Origin: Sulfidibacter corallicola | GTDB taxonomy: Bacteria > Acidobacteriota > Holophagae > Acanthopleuribacterales > Acanthopleuribacteraceae | Direction of reading: 5' to 3' | NCBI RefSeq assembly: GCF_017498545.1 | Contig: NZ_CP071793.1 | Location: 6,957,001-7,021,000 of the forward strand | DNA length: 64,000 nt | Shown here: in pieces, positions 16,093 through 25,013 of the stretch | How the letters are laid out: the number at the start of each line of letters is the position of its first letter | Position numbering within the stretch: position 1 is the first letter of the stretch | Position numbers and translations under genes: made by a program | The notes under the pieces: generated by a model | What the model saw: only the letters and a program-made list of their open reading frames with translations | What the model was told of the DNA's origin: nothing | The model's database searches: none

Positions 16093-18345
16093 ATGCGATA
16101 CCTTATGTTGATGATTCTGCCCCTCACATTTATGGGCTCCGCCTTTGCTTGGGATGATCCTAACGAGGAAATCGTCGACACGTACGACGAGGCCGAGCAA
16201 ACTCAGGGCGAACGTTATGCCCGCGTTACCTACGCCGGCAAACACGTGGGATTGACCCACGAAGATGGATACGAAGAGGACGCGATACGAAACCTCCCGG
16301 TCGTTTCCGGGGATATGATTAAAACTCGCGGTTCCTCCTACGCCGAAATCGAATTTCTCGACGGCAGCCTGATGCAGTTTGACGACCGTACCGAGGTCGA
16401 ATTTCAGGCGATCAACGAAACGTATCAAAACGAAAGTCTCAGCGTGATCAAGCTTTACGACGGCAGTATCTTCCTGCACGTGGCCGATGAGCGCGAAGGC
16501 CTGGAAAGCCGCGTCTATCGGATCGATACCGAAGACGGCTCGACCTACATCGAGGCACCCGGCATCTACCGGATCGATCTCGAAAACGGTCGCACCAAGG
16601 TCAAGGTCTTCCGCGGGTACGCCGAATTGAGCGGTGAAGCCGACAGCCAACTGATCTACAGCGGCGAGTACGCGACGATCAAAAACATGTACGCGCCCAG
16701 CCGGACCCGTTCCTTCAACTCCTTTCACGGGGACCGTTTCGAGCGTTGGTCCTACGAACGCCGACCCTGGACGCGCACGGTCAGCTCCAAATACGTATCG
16801 CCCCATTTGGTGTCCTATTCGCGTGATCTGGACGACCACGGCGAATGGCGCTACCACCACGACCTGCAAATCCACGTGTGGGTCCCCTTCGTCAAGTCCG
16901 GCTGGCGCCCCTACTACAATGGGTATTGGACCACCCGCCGCCATCGCATGACCTGGGTCTCCTACGAACCGTTCGGCTACGTGACGCACCACTACGGCCG
17001 TTGGGGTTGGACGGTGGATTTCGGATGGCACTGGATTCCCGGCCGTTACTATTCTCCCGCGTGGGTGGCCTGGACCAGCTACGACAACTACGTGGGTTGG
17101 TGCCCGCTGGGCTATTACAACCGACCCTACTATTACGGGCGACGCGGCTACAACCGGGTCGTACTGAATTATCACAGCAACCATTACTGGCATTACGTCG
17201 ATGTGGACGTGGTGGTGAACCGGCGTCGGGTCCTTCCTTACCGTTCCGCCATCCCGCGGCACTCCAGCAGGCGTGTGGTGACCACTCGCTCGATCACGGT
17301 GACCCGTGACGACCTCTCTTCGGGCAGATCGTTCAGTCGGGTGGTTCGCGATCCGGGCGTCAACCGCGCACGATCCACTCGAGCGCTGGCGTCGCGAGGC
17401 GCGATCCGGGTACAGGACCGCGTGGGTACGACCGGAAGCAGCTCCAGGGTGACCCGACGGACGACCGCGGTTCCCATCCAAAGTCGCGCGACCGGAACCA
17501 AAGCCGTGTCTCGCCACACCAACGTCACCCGCAGCACGGCGAGTTCGCGTTCGGTGATCCGACGAGACCGCGGCGACAGCGGCATCACCACCTATCGCCG
17601 GGCGGGAACCACCAGCGACAGCAGCCGAACCACCCGTGGAACCGCCAGCAGTAGCCGAACCACCCGTGGAACCACCAGCAACAGCAGTCGGACCACCCGA
17701 AGTCAAGCGTTACCGCGCTCCTATCGCAACCTGGACTCCAAGGAGAATCAGGTACAACAACGACCGCGCAGCAGTCGCACCGTCACACCCAATCCCACCA
17801 CGCGGCGGACCGTGCCCTCCCGCTCCACGGGAACGCGAACCCCGACTCAGACCGCACCGTCCCGCAGCTCGGAACCCAGCCGTCGCGTAACGCCGACGCG
17901 CAGCTCCGAGCCGGTACGCCAGCGGGATCAAGGAGCCTCCAATAGCCGCAGCCGCAGCTCGGCAACGCCGGCCCGCAGTTCCAGGACCACGCGTTCCACC
18001 AACAGTCGCGCCACCGGCAGTCGCTACAATGCACCGTCGCGGTCGGCCGTTCCCTCAAACTCCCGTGTGCGCGAAACGGGCGCCAGTCGGTCTTCGTCGC
18101 GAAGCTCCAGCCGCCAAAGCGCTTCTCCCGCGCCCAGGACGCGGCAACGATCGCAGAGTGCGGCGCCTTCGAGAAGCCGGCAACCCACCCGCAGCGCCTC
18201 GCCCTCCAGATCGACCAGTGGTAGTCGTCAGCAGGCGAGCCCCAGTCGCAGCACGCGTTCGCGCAGCTCGGCGACGCCCCGATCCGGTTCCAACAGCTCG
18301 AAATCACAACGTGCCCCGATTCGGCGGCGCGATCACAACGACTGA
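16093..18345 (+). CDS. Secreted FecR-domain protein with aromatic middle and Arg/Ser-rich tail
   Basis: The start at ATG 16093 is set by AGGAGG 5 nt upstream, giving 750 residues and a clear signal peptide (residues 1-20, cleaved near SAFA-W). A FecR-like domain spans about 45-215 (SGDMIKTRGSSYAEIEF, DGSLMQFDDRTEVEF, APGIYRIDLENGRTKVKVFRG). A Trp/Tyr/His-rich module follows at about 225-390, resembling the DUF6600 region often joined to FecR. The last about 340 residues are a low-complexity tail dominated by Arg, Ser, Thr and Pro, with repeated SSRTTRGT units at DNA 17615-17705. The tail is strongly cationic and presumably disordered. A role in binding anionic surface polymer is a guess. Confidence 0.82.
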   Translation: MRYLMLMILPLTFMGSAFAWDDPNEEIVDTYDEAEQTQGERYARVTYAGKHVGLTHEDGYEEDAIRNLPVVSGDMIKTRGSSYAEIEFLDGSLMQFDDRTEVEFQAINETYQNESLSVIKLYDGSIFLHVADEREGLESRVYRIDTEDGSTYIEAPGIYRIDLENGRTKVKVFRGYAELSGEADSQLIYSGEYATIKNMYAPSRTRSFNSFHGDRFERWSYERRPWTRTVSSKYVSPHLVSYSRDLDDHGEWRYHHDLQIHVWVPFVKSGWRPYYNGYWTTRRHRMTWVSYEPFGYVTHHYGRWGWTVDFGWHWIPGRYYSPAWVAWTSYDNYVGWCPLGYYNRPYYYGRRGYNRVVLNYHSNHYWHYVDVDVVVNRRRVLPYRSAIPRHSSRRVVTTRSITVTRDDLSSGRSFSRVVRDPGVNRARSTRALASRGAIRVQDRVGTTGSSSRVTRRTTAVPIQSRATGTKAVSRHTNVTRSTASSRSVIRRDRGDSGITTYRRAGTTSDSSRTTRGTASSSRTTRGTTSNSSRTTRSQALPRSYRNLDSKENQVQQRPRSSRTVTPNPTTRRTVPSRSTGTRTPTQTAPSRSSEPSRRVTPTRSSEPVRQRDQGASNSRSRSSATPARSSRTTRSTNSRATGSRYNAPSRSAVPSNSRVRETGASRSSSRSSSRQSASPAPRTRQRSQSAAPSRSRQPTRSASPSRSTSGSRQQASPSRSTRSRSSATPRSGSNSSKSQRAPIRRRDHND

Positions 18346-18375
18346 TCCAATTCAGAACCAAGCCGAACCCACCTC

Positions 18376-18409
18376 ACGCGGCGAGGGATAACCCTCGTCG
18401 CGTTTTTTT
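18376..18409 (+). terminator. Rho-independent terminator after the FecR-domain gene
   Basis: CGCGGCGAGGG (18377-18387) pairs with CCCTCGTCGCG (18392-18402) over an ATAA loop and is followed by T7. It ends the plus-strand transcript before the convergent kinase gene. Confidence 0.85.
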
Positions 18410-18446
18410 GCCAGGTTCGAGCTTTGCCTCTCCCGCCGATCGGCGC

Positions 18447-21314
18447 TCAGGATTCGCTTCCGGTGGGCGCGCCTCGCTCGCACCCATAGGTCGTCAGCAC
18501 TCGGATGAGTCGCTTCTTTGATATCGGTTTGGTGAGATAGTCGGTCATGCCGGCGGCGAGGCAACGCTCGCGGTCACCCTTCACCGAATTGGCCGTCAGC
18601 GCGATGATCGGCAACCTGGCACCGATGGATTCCATTTTGCGAATTCGGGAAGTCGCCTCGTAGCCGTCCATCACGGGCATTTGACAGTCCATCAGCATCA
18701 GCCCGTAGGAACCCTGGGTGACTTCCGCGATCGCCTCCTCGCCGTTGGAAACCACCTGGAAGGCATACCCCAGCGAGTCGAGCAGCCTGCCGATGACCTT
18801 CTGATTGACGGGGTTGTCTTCCGCAACCAGGATCCGCATCTTTTGGGACGAGGTCGACTGTGGTTCGTCGCCGCCTGTTTTGGAGGTGCCCACGATTCTT
18901 TCCCGGGTTGCCGCCGCTCGTGGGGTGGCTTCCTCCGAGGCCCGACCGAGGAGGATTTCGAACCAGATCAGGGTGCCCTTTCCTTCTTCGCTCTCCACGC
19001 CGATGGTACCTTGCATCAGATCCACCAACTGGTGGCAAATGGCGAGACCCAATCCGGTCCCGCCGTACTTTCGTGTGGTCGATGAATCCACTTGGGTAAA
19101 AGGTTGGAACAGATGCTCGATCCGTTCCGGGGGGATGCCGATACCCGTGTCGCGGACTTCGAAACGGAGCCGGTGCCGGTTGTCTTGGGCGCCGACGACC
19201 GCGGCGTGGAGACTCACCTGACCGGAGGTCGTGAACTTGACCCCGTTCGTGGCCAGATTGAGCAGGATCTGGCGGAGCCGGATCGGGTCGCCCAAGAAAG
19301 GGGTTCGCGCTTCCGGGGTAGTGCCGATGACCATGACCAGGTTTTTCGCCTGGAGCGAGGCGCGCAGAATGGACCGCACCTCCTCGAAGACGGCGGGAAT
19401 GGAGAAGGGAAGCCGTTCGAGGTCCAGCTTGCCGGCTTCGATTTTGGAAAAATCCAGCACGGTGTTCAGTTGCGCCAACAGGGCGCCTGCGCAGGCCTGG
19501 ATGGTGTCGGCGCAATCCTGCTGTTCGGGGGTCAACTCGGTGGCGCGCAGGATTTCGTTCATGCCGAGGATGCCGTTCATGGGCGTTCGGATCTCGTGAC
19601 TCATGTTGGCCAGAAACGCGCTTTTGGCCTGGGTCGCGACCACGGCCTCCTCCTTGGCGCGGATCAGCTCGGTTTCGGTGTGCTTGCGGATTTGGATCTC
19701 GTTACTCAGCGCGCGGGTGCGTTCCTCGACCAACTGTTCGATCTGGGAGGAGCGACCCATGGTCCACAACAGAAAGGCGCCCATCAGGGTCGTGAAGAAA
19801 AAGCCACCCACCAGGACCGACCAGGTGTCCCAGGACCGATTGGACCGCACCGCCTCCAGGGCGTGCTCGAATTCCAGGCGCCACCGGCGTCCGCCGAAGG
19901 CGATTTCCCGTGAAAGGGAGAAGGCGTTCAAAGCGCCTTCCGATGCTTCGGCGGGCCCTTCGCCGCCTTCCTGGATATCGCCGGTACGATGAAGCGGCAT
20001 TCGGCCGTTGGTAACGTCGGACAGGATCAGGGTCAGACCGTGACGGTCGATGTGGCGTAATGATTCCCGAATCAGATCGGGAATGCGGTAGACGGCCACG
20101 AACATGCCGTCGACGGGGGCCGAGGACGGCGGTTCGTCCCCCTCCGTGAAAACGGGGAGGAACACCAGGATGCCGGTTTTCCCGCCGCCGGTGATATCCA
20201 GGTCGACCGGGCCGGTCGCGGTCAGGGTACGCGACATTGCGGCTTTCTCCATGGTTTTCAGCCGCGGAGGTTTGGCGGACAGATCGAAACCGAGCACCTC
20301 CCGGTTTTGTTCGAAGGGTTCCACAAAATACACGGGATAGTAGGTTTCGCGCACGGCCGCATCTATCAGGGCATCGCCCTGCATCTCGGTGATCGAAAAG
20401 GCCTCGAAGCCCTCGCCGCGGGCCTGACCTTCGAATGCGGTGCGCTCATTGCCTTTCACGCGCGGTACCCAGGACAGTGCCATCAAGGGCAGTTTTTCGA
20501 TCCAACGCCGCGTCAGCGCCTCGAATTTTTCTCGCGACATGTCGGGTTGGCTTCGATGAAAATCTCGCAACACCAACAAGATCTCGGTGCCTTCCTCGAG
20601 ACTGTCGCGGATCGCGTGGGTCATGGTTTCGGCAACCGTTTCCAGGTTCTTTTCCGTGCGGAGGTGTTCTTCGGTTCGCACCTCCACGAAGAAGTGAATG
20701 GAGATGACCAACAGGGAAAAGATGGGCACTGTCGTGAACCAGACCTGTCTGGCCTCGAACCGGCGGAACCGGGTGACGGTCACCGCAAACGGCATGAATA
20801 CCAAAACGCCCAGGGTGTCGCCGATCCACCAAGTGAGACTGGTCAAGGGAAACTGGTTCAACTCGATTTGTCCCACGCTGAGAAGGACGAGGGGGCCGAT
20901 GGTCCCGTTGACCAGGCAGCCGACGGGGCCCACCATGGTGAGGAACTGCATCAGTTTGGAGAGATGGTTGAGCGAGAGATAGGAGCGGGTGAGCCATCCG
21001 CCGACACAGGCCTGCAGCGAGGCGCCGATCGCAATCCCGGCGGCGGCTGCGATGTTGGTGACGTTCAGGGCGTTGGCGTCGTAGGAAACCCAGAGGTTGA
21101 CGATGAAGGATCCCAGCCAGATGCCCGGCCAAATGCGATAACCCCAAAAGAGTAGCGCGGTCATCGCGATCCCGGCCGCGGGCCACACGGGCGCGGCGAA
21201 ACCGGGAGGAATGGCCAGCAAGAGCGAAAGTCTGCCCACCACGGTATAGAGAACCGCCACCAAAATCAGCGAAAGAAACTGTAGCCGCCAGGGGTCGCTT
21301 CGCTTCGTGTTCAA
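18447..21314 (-). CDS. MASE1/CHASE hybrid sensor histidine kinase with receiver
   Basis: A 955-residue membrane protein. Domain order: a MASE1-type multi-TM sensor (about 10-215), a periplasmic CHASE domain (about 220-440; RDFHRSQPDMSREKF, then PVYFVEPFEQN), a further TM (about 475-498), a coiled linker, HisKA with SHEIRTPMNGILGM, HATPase_c with NLATNGVKF, DTGIGIPPE and GGTGLGLAI, and a C-terminal receiver with AEDN, the phosphoacceptor Asp near residue 876 (LMLMDCQMPVMDG), ALTA and a conserved Lys (LTKP). Phosphate should pass from His to the attached receiver and then to an Hpt protein not found here. The ligand is unknown. The gene is monocistronic. Confidence 0.93.
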   Translation of the reverse strand: MNTKRSDPWRLQFLSLILVAVLYTVVGRLSLLLAIPPGFAAPVWPAAGIAMTALLFWGYRIWPGIWLGSFIVNLWVSYDANALNVTNIAAAAGIAIGASLQACVGGWLTRSYLSLNHLSKLMQFLTMVGPVGCLVNGTIGPLVLLSVGQIELNQFPLTSLTWWIGDTLGVLVFMPFAVTVTRFRRFEARQVWFTTVPIFSLLVISIHFFVEVRTEEHLRTEKNLETVAETMTHAIRDSLEEGTEILLVLRDFHRSQPDMSREKFEALTRRWIEKLPLMALSWVPRVKGNERTAFEGQARGEGFEAFSITEMQGDALIDAAVRETYYPVYFVEPFEQNREVLGFDLSAKPPRLKTMEKAAMSRTLTATGPVDLDITGGGKTGILVFLPVFTEGDEPPSSAPVDGMFVAVYRIPDLIRESLRHIDRHGLTLILSDVTNGRMPLHRTGDIQEGGEGPAEASEGALNAFSLSREIAFGGRRWRLEFEHALEAVRSNRSWDTWSVLVGGFFFTTLMGAFLLWTMGRSSQIEQLVEERTRALSNEIQIRKHTETELIRAKEEAVVATQAKSAFLANMSHEIRTPMNGILGMNEILRATELTPEQQDCADTIQACAGALLAQLNTVLDFSKIEAGKLDLERLPFSIPAVFEEVRSILRASLQAKNLVMVIGTTPEARTPFLGDPIRLRQILLNLATNGVKFTTSGQVSLHAAVVGAQDNRHRLRFEVRDTGIGIPPERIEHLFQPFTQVDSSTTRKYGGTGLGLAICHQLVDLMQGTIGVESEEGKGTLIWFEILLGRASEEATPRAAATRERIVGTSKTGGDEPQSTSSQKMRILVAEDNPVNQKVIGRLLDSLGYAFQVVSNGEEAIAEVTQGSYGLMLMDCQMPVMDGYEATSRIRKMESIGARLPIIALTANSVKGDRERCLAAGMTDYLTKPISKKRLIRVLTTYGCERGAPTGSES

Positions 21315-21472
21315 GGCTCGTTCCTATGATGGATAATTTAGTTGGCCCTCATTAAGAACCAATCGGTATTGCGGATGGTTTTATCGATTATTTTTCGAAC
21401 AATCTCACAAGTCCTAGGGTTCGATCTGAGGTGGTCTCATGGATATTGTGTACTAGCTATATGGGGGTATCA

Positions 21473-21502
21473 TTGACAGGTTCCAAAAAACACTGATAGG
21501 TT
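21473..21502 (+). promoter_or_regulatory. Predicted promoter of the accessory Hsp70 operon
   Basis: A consensus TTGACA (21473-21478) is followed after 18 bp by TAGGTT (21497-21502). It sits in a short AT-rich stretch 35 bp before the first gene. A start near 21509 would exclude the upstream in-frame ATG at 21501 as a start codon. I saw no CIRCE element or heat-shock sigma-32-type promoter here. Confidence 0.45.
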
Positions 21503-21536
21503 GAATGCTTCGTTCGGCGCTGAATACGAGGAAATC

Positions 21537-23972
21537 ATGGGAAAGAAACGGAAAAAAAGCAGGAAGGGAAAAGAGCCTTCGGTAAAAGATCTGTCGGTAG
21601 AGGAGCTTGCGCACCGGGCGGAACTCCATGCCGAAGCCGGCCAATGGCGACAGGCATGTGAGGTATTGAAGGTTCTTTTCAAGGCAGAGCCCCACGGATG
21701 GGGCCGAAACCTTTTCAAAGCCTATTGCGCAAGGGCGGAGAGCTTTGCCGAGAAGTCGCAATGGGGCGAAGCGCGCACCATGGTTGACGCCGCACTTTCC
21801 CTTGATCGTCAACACCACGAGATTCATGCGCTGCTACCTTCCCTCTTTCGGATGGGGCGTTGGAAGGAAATCTCCGAGATCTACCTATCGGTGGAAAAAT
21901 GGGATCTGGAAAAACCGGCGAAACGGTTGATCGAATCCCATTTAGCGGCCGCGCTGATCGCTGGTGAAGACAAGTTGCTCGAATGCCTACCCGCCGAAAG
22001 CCCCCCGACAAAACACCTTCCTGCCGCCATGGAGGCGTTGGACGCCTACTGCAGCGGTGATCTCACGGCGCTCGGTGCCGCTTTGGTTCGAATACCCATC
22101 GTTTCCCCCTATCGCGACCTTCGCCTTTTTTTCAAATCCCAGATGGAGGGAGACGGATCGGCCATTGCCGGCAAGATCAAACCATCGTCCCCTTTTGCGG
22201 TGTTGTTCTCCGCGCTGCAGGACCTGCCGGATCAACCCTTGCCATTTCTTCAATTCCTCCGGGAAGAGGCTGAAGGGACAGCGTGCCTCGCTGCCCAATT
22301 CCACGGCTTGAGCCCCGCCGTGTTCCGGTTTTTCCGAACCACCACCATCGAAAACATGGATTACACCAAGTTCGTGGCGCGCGTGGTGCGAAAATTGGAT
22401 CAATACGAACCGCAGACGATTCGACGCTTTTGTGAGACGGCCATCGTGATCGATCGGAAGTGGTTCTCTCGCTGCCGCGATGCATTTGGTTTCAATCAAA
22501 AAGAGGCGCTTCGCTTCGAGGCGCGGGCTTTGGAACAACATGACCTCTTTGGCGCGAGGAAGAAATGGGAGGAATACCTGGAGGCGCTCGAGGGATCCAT
22601 TTCGCAAGATCGACTCCTCAAATACCGAGTGCGAATCTATGTTCATTTGGCGCGCCTGTTCCACAAGCGACTCGTGCTCGAGGAGCCGGACGATTGGGAG
22701 GACATGGACCCGTGGGACGATGAATTGGACGAGGGTGAGGATAGCTTCCAGAAAAAAGCCCATCTCGAAGCCCTTTCCCTTCTGGAACAAGCATTTCGAT
22801 TGAAATCGGATGATCCCGAAATCGCGCTCGAACTGCTCAATCGTCTCTCGGATCTCACGAACACACCCGAATCCCACCACAAAGCTCACCGGCAGCGCCG
22901 TCGTACGCTTTTGCGCGAAAGCTACAAGTGTTTTCCAGACCATCCGGAAATCCAAGCCAAGGCCCTCGACGATGCGATCGAGCGCGAGGCTTGGAAGACG
23001 GTGGCCAAGATTGCCAAAACTCAGCTCGCTCGGGATCCGATCAATCACGCCTTGCGCCTCAAATTAATCGAAGCTCACTGCGCCCACGGGCTGAAAATGG
23101 TCAAGGCGAAGAAATACGATCTGGCCGCCAAAGAACTCGATCAATCTCGTGAATATCAGCGTGCGACCGTAGGTAAGTATATGATTCTCCTGCTGGATAT
23201 CGTTCTCTCGAGCAGGAGGGGAGAGCTGGAGAAGGCGAAGGCGGATTTGAATCTCGCCATCGATCGGTGTCGGAACGAGCCGCAGACCTTGTTTCCCTTC
23301 CTGGTTCTTTTTCGCAACCATGGACTCAAGTCCAGGTTCAAGGCTCAGGACGAAGCCATTTTGTCGGCCATTCGAACAAGCACCCCCGAGCCGAAGGCCA
23401 TCATGCAGCTAGTTGATTGGATGAAACGGGATCACGATCCCCAAGTCGTGCCGAAGATCCTCAACCTGGTATCCAGTCCCCTTTCCGCGTTTTTTTCGAA
23501 GGCGGCCAAGTTGGCGTATTCCAAAGCGGAACTCGCCCAGCTCTGCGAACTCTGGGAGGATTTGGATGCCGTCAAGTTGATGGAGCAATATGCCAAAGAA
23601 GGGGAGACCCGCTTTGGCGCGCCGTTGTTCACCTACTACCGTTTTAGCGGTCGAGCGCGAGAATTTGCCAAGCCGCTCACCAATCGAGAGGTGAAAGCTT
23701 TGTTCGCTGCCTACGAGCGAGCCTTCGAAGCCGGAAACGATCCTGCCGAAGCTCCCCTTTACAGGCTTATCGAGGAGTTGGAATTGGCTCCACGGTTCAT
23801 GCAAGAAACCAAAAATCCGGCAATCCTCGAGGTGATGAGTGCGGTCGATGAATTCCTGGAGGCCATGCCGTTCCCCGAGGATATGGATCTGGACTCCATG
23901 GATCCCGAAGATGCGATCGCCATGTTGGCCCAAATCATGGAAGCGGAAGGCGTCGATTGGGATGAACCTTGA
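21537..23972 (+). CDS. Large helical-repeat-like protein heading the Hsp70 operon
   Basis: The start ATG at 21537 is preceded by GAGGA, giving 811 residues with a basic N terminus (MGKKRKKSRKGKE). The sequence is almost entirely helical, with TPR-like spacing in several parts (AELHAEAGQWRQACEVLKVL near residue 30; ALSLLEQAFRLKSDDPEIALEL near 405), but no standard TPR run. Acidic patches occur near 390 (DWEDMDPWDDELDEGED) and at the C terminus (DMDLDSMDPED). There is no signal peptide or TM. I do not recognise a named family. Its position, first in an operon with J-like, GrpE-like and DnaK-like genes, suggests a scaffold, client or adaptor of this chaperone. Confidence 0.8.
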   Translation: MGKKRKKSRKGKEPSVKDLSVEELAHRAELHAEAGQWRQACEVLKVLFKAEPHGWGRNLFKAYCARAESFAEKSQWGEARTMVDAALSLDRQHHEIHALLPSLFRMGRWKEISEIYLSVEKWDLEKPAKRLIESHLAAALIAGEDKLLECLPAESPPTKHLPAAMEALDAYCSGDLTALGAALVRIPIVSPYRDLRLFFKSQMEGDGSAIAGKIKPSSPFAVLFSALQDLPDQPLPFLQFLREEAEGTACLAAQFHGLSPAVFRFFRTTTIENMDYTKFVARVVRKLDQYEPQTIRRFCETAIVIDRKWFSRCRDAFGFNQKEALRFEARALEQHDLFGARKKWEEYLEALEGSISQDRLLKYRVRIYVHLARLFHKRLVLEEPDDWEDMDPWDDELDEGEDSFQKKAHLEALSLLEQAFRLKSDDPEIALELLNRLSDLTNTPESHHKAHRQRRRTLLRESYKCFPDHPEIQAKALDDAIEREAWKTVAKIAKTQLARDPINHALRLKLIEAHCAHGLKMVKAKKYDLAAKELDQSREYQRATVGKYMILLLDIVLSSRRGELEKAKADLNLAIDRCRNEPQTLFPFLVLFRNHGLKSRFKAQDEAILSAIRTSTPEPKAIMQLVDWMKRDHDPQVVPKILNLVSSPLSAFFSKAAKLAYSKAELAQLCELWEDLDAVKLMEQYAKEGETRFGAPLFTYYRFSGRAREFAKPLTNREVKALFAAYERAFEAGNDPAEAPLYRLIEELELAPRFMQETKNPAILEVMSAVDEFLEAMPFPEDMDLDSMDPEDAIAMLAQIMEAEGVDWDEP

Positions 23973-24021
23973 GCGTAACGATGAACGATGATTGTCACGA
24001 CGATGTGGCGGGAGAGTGCAT

Positions 24022-24354
24022 ATGATCGATCCCTTCGAGGTTTTGGGCGTTCCCCGGGATGCCGATGACGCTACCATCCGACAGGCCTATTTGTCCTTGG
24101 TCCGTCAGTATCCTCCCGAAACCCAGAAAAAAGGATTTCTACGCATCAGAGATGCATTCAAGGCGATAGAAACGGAAAATCAACGAATCGACCTGGCGTT
24201 GTTTCCACCCAACATCGAATCAATGCCATCGCCTTTGGATCTCGTGGAGGAATTGTTGGAGAGCCTGGAACCCGGCATTCCCGACAAGAAAGCCATTCAA
24301 ATGGCGCTGTCGGAGTCCGCACGTCGATTCAGGCTCGAGGGGCATCACTCGTGA
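24022..24354 (+). CDS. J-domain-like protein lacking the HPD motif
   Basis: ATG 24022 follows GGGAG by 7 nt and gives 110 residues; an upstream in-frame ATG at 23992 lacks such a site. Residues 3-62 align with a J domain: DPFEVLGV (DYYEILGV in DnaJ), helix II IRQAYLSLVRQY, then PPE where DnaJ has HPD, and helix III FLRIRDAFKAI. The HPD tripeptide is needed by classical J proteins to stimulate Hsp70 ATPase. The rest is a short helical tail with no Gly/Phe or zinc domain. The stop overlaps the GTG of the next gene (GTGA), so translation is coupled. It probably works with the Hsp70 two genes downstream, by a variant mode. Confidence 0.78.
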   Translation: MIDPFEVLGVPRDADDATIRQAYLSLVRQYPPETQKKGFLRIRDAFKAIETENQRIDLALFPPNIESMPSPLDLVEELLESLEPGIPDKKAIQMALSESARRFRLEGHHS

Positions 24355-25013
24355 GTGCTTTGTCGGAAAACCAAAAACAGGAACTCCTGGAACGATTTTC
24401 CCGGTACCTGGACGGTCTCGATCAGGTACCTGAACCGGAAAAGGAAATCGATCATTACCGGTTGTTCACCGAGCTCGCGGGGTTGCGCAACGAGGTTCGG
24501 CTGGAATCGCGTCAACTCAAGACCGCACTCGACCAGTTTCGAAGTGCCTTGGACCTGGCCCAATCGCAGCATCGATTGCTGACCGATCGGCTGCAAGAAC
24601 GACAGGACGAATCCGCGGAACACCATGCCGGTGAGGTCGACAAGGAGCTTCTTTTGGATTTGCTCGACTTGTGGGATCGGCTCGATGCGGCCGTCCGACA
24701 CCTCGAGCGGCGCCCCAAAGGCTGGCGGAGCCGTGTCTTTTCCGGCACCAATGATCTTTTGGATGCGTTGCACGAAGGCCTGACGATGCTCGGTGATCGC
24801 CTGACCGCCATTCTCGCGAGCCGGGATACTCGTCCAATATCCTGTCTGGGCCAACCTTTCGATCCTCGAACCATGCGCGCGGTCGAAGTCAGCCGTCGAC
24901 CCGATTTGCAGGATGGCGTGGTTTGCAGGGAAATTCGCGCGGGATTCATGTTGGGAGAACAACCGCTGCGGCATGCCGACGTATGTGTCAATCGAACGGA
25001 GGGAGAAACGTGA
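24351..25013 (+). CDS. GrpE-like nucleotide exchange factor
   Basis: A 220-residue protein starting at GTG 24351 inside the previous stop. A long helical coiled region (about 30-110) is followed by a beta domain with GrpE signatures: GQPFDPRTMRAVEV near 167-180 (GrpE: G..FDP..HEAV) and GFMLGEQPLRHADVCV near 198-213 (GrpE: GY.L..RVLRPA.V.V). GrpE dimers release ADP from DnaK. Sequence is divergent from housekeeping GrpE, consistent with a dedicated partner of the following Hsp70. Its stop overlaps the next GTG (GTGA), again indicating coupled translation. Confidence 0.82.
   Translation: MSALSENQKQELLERFSRYLDGLDQVPEPEKEIDHYRLFTELAGLRNEVRLESRQLKTALDQFRSALDLAQSQHRLLTDRLQERQDESAEHHAGEVDKELLLDLLDLWDRLDAAVRHLERRPKGWRSRVFSGTNDLLDALHEGLTMLGDRLTAILASRDTRPISCLGQPFDPRTMRAVEVSRRPDLQDGVVCREIRAGFMLGEQPLRHADVCVNRTEGET

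Noticed and set aside
15736..17706. 656-codon minus-strand frame opposite folK end and the FecR gene
   Set aside because: Low-complexity mirror of the Arg/Ser tail and FecR codons; it crosses two real genes.
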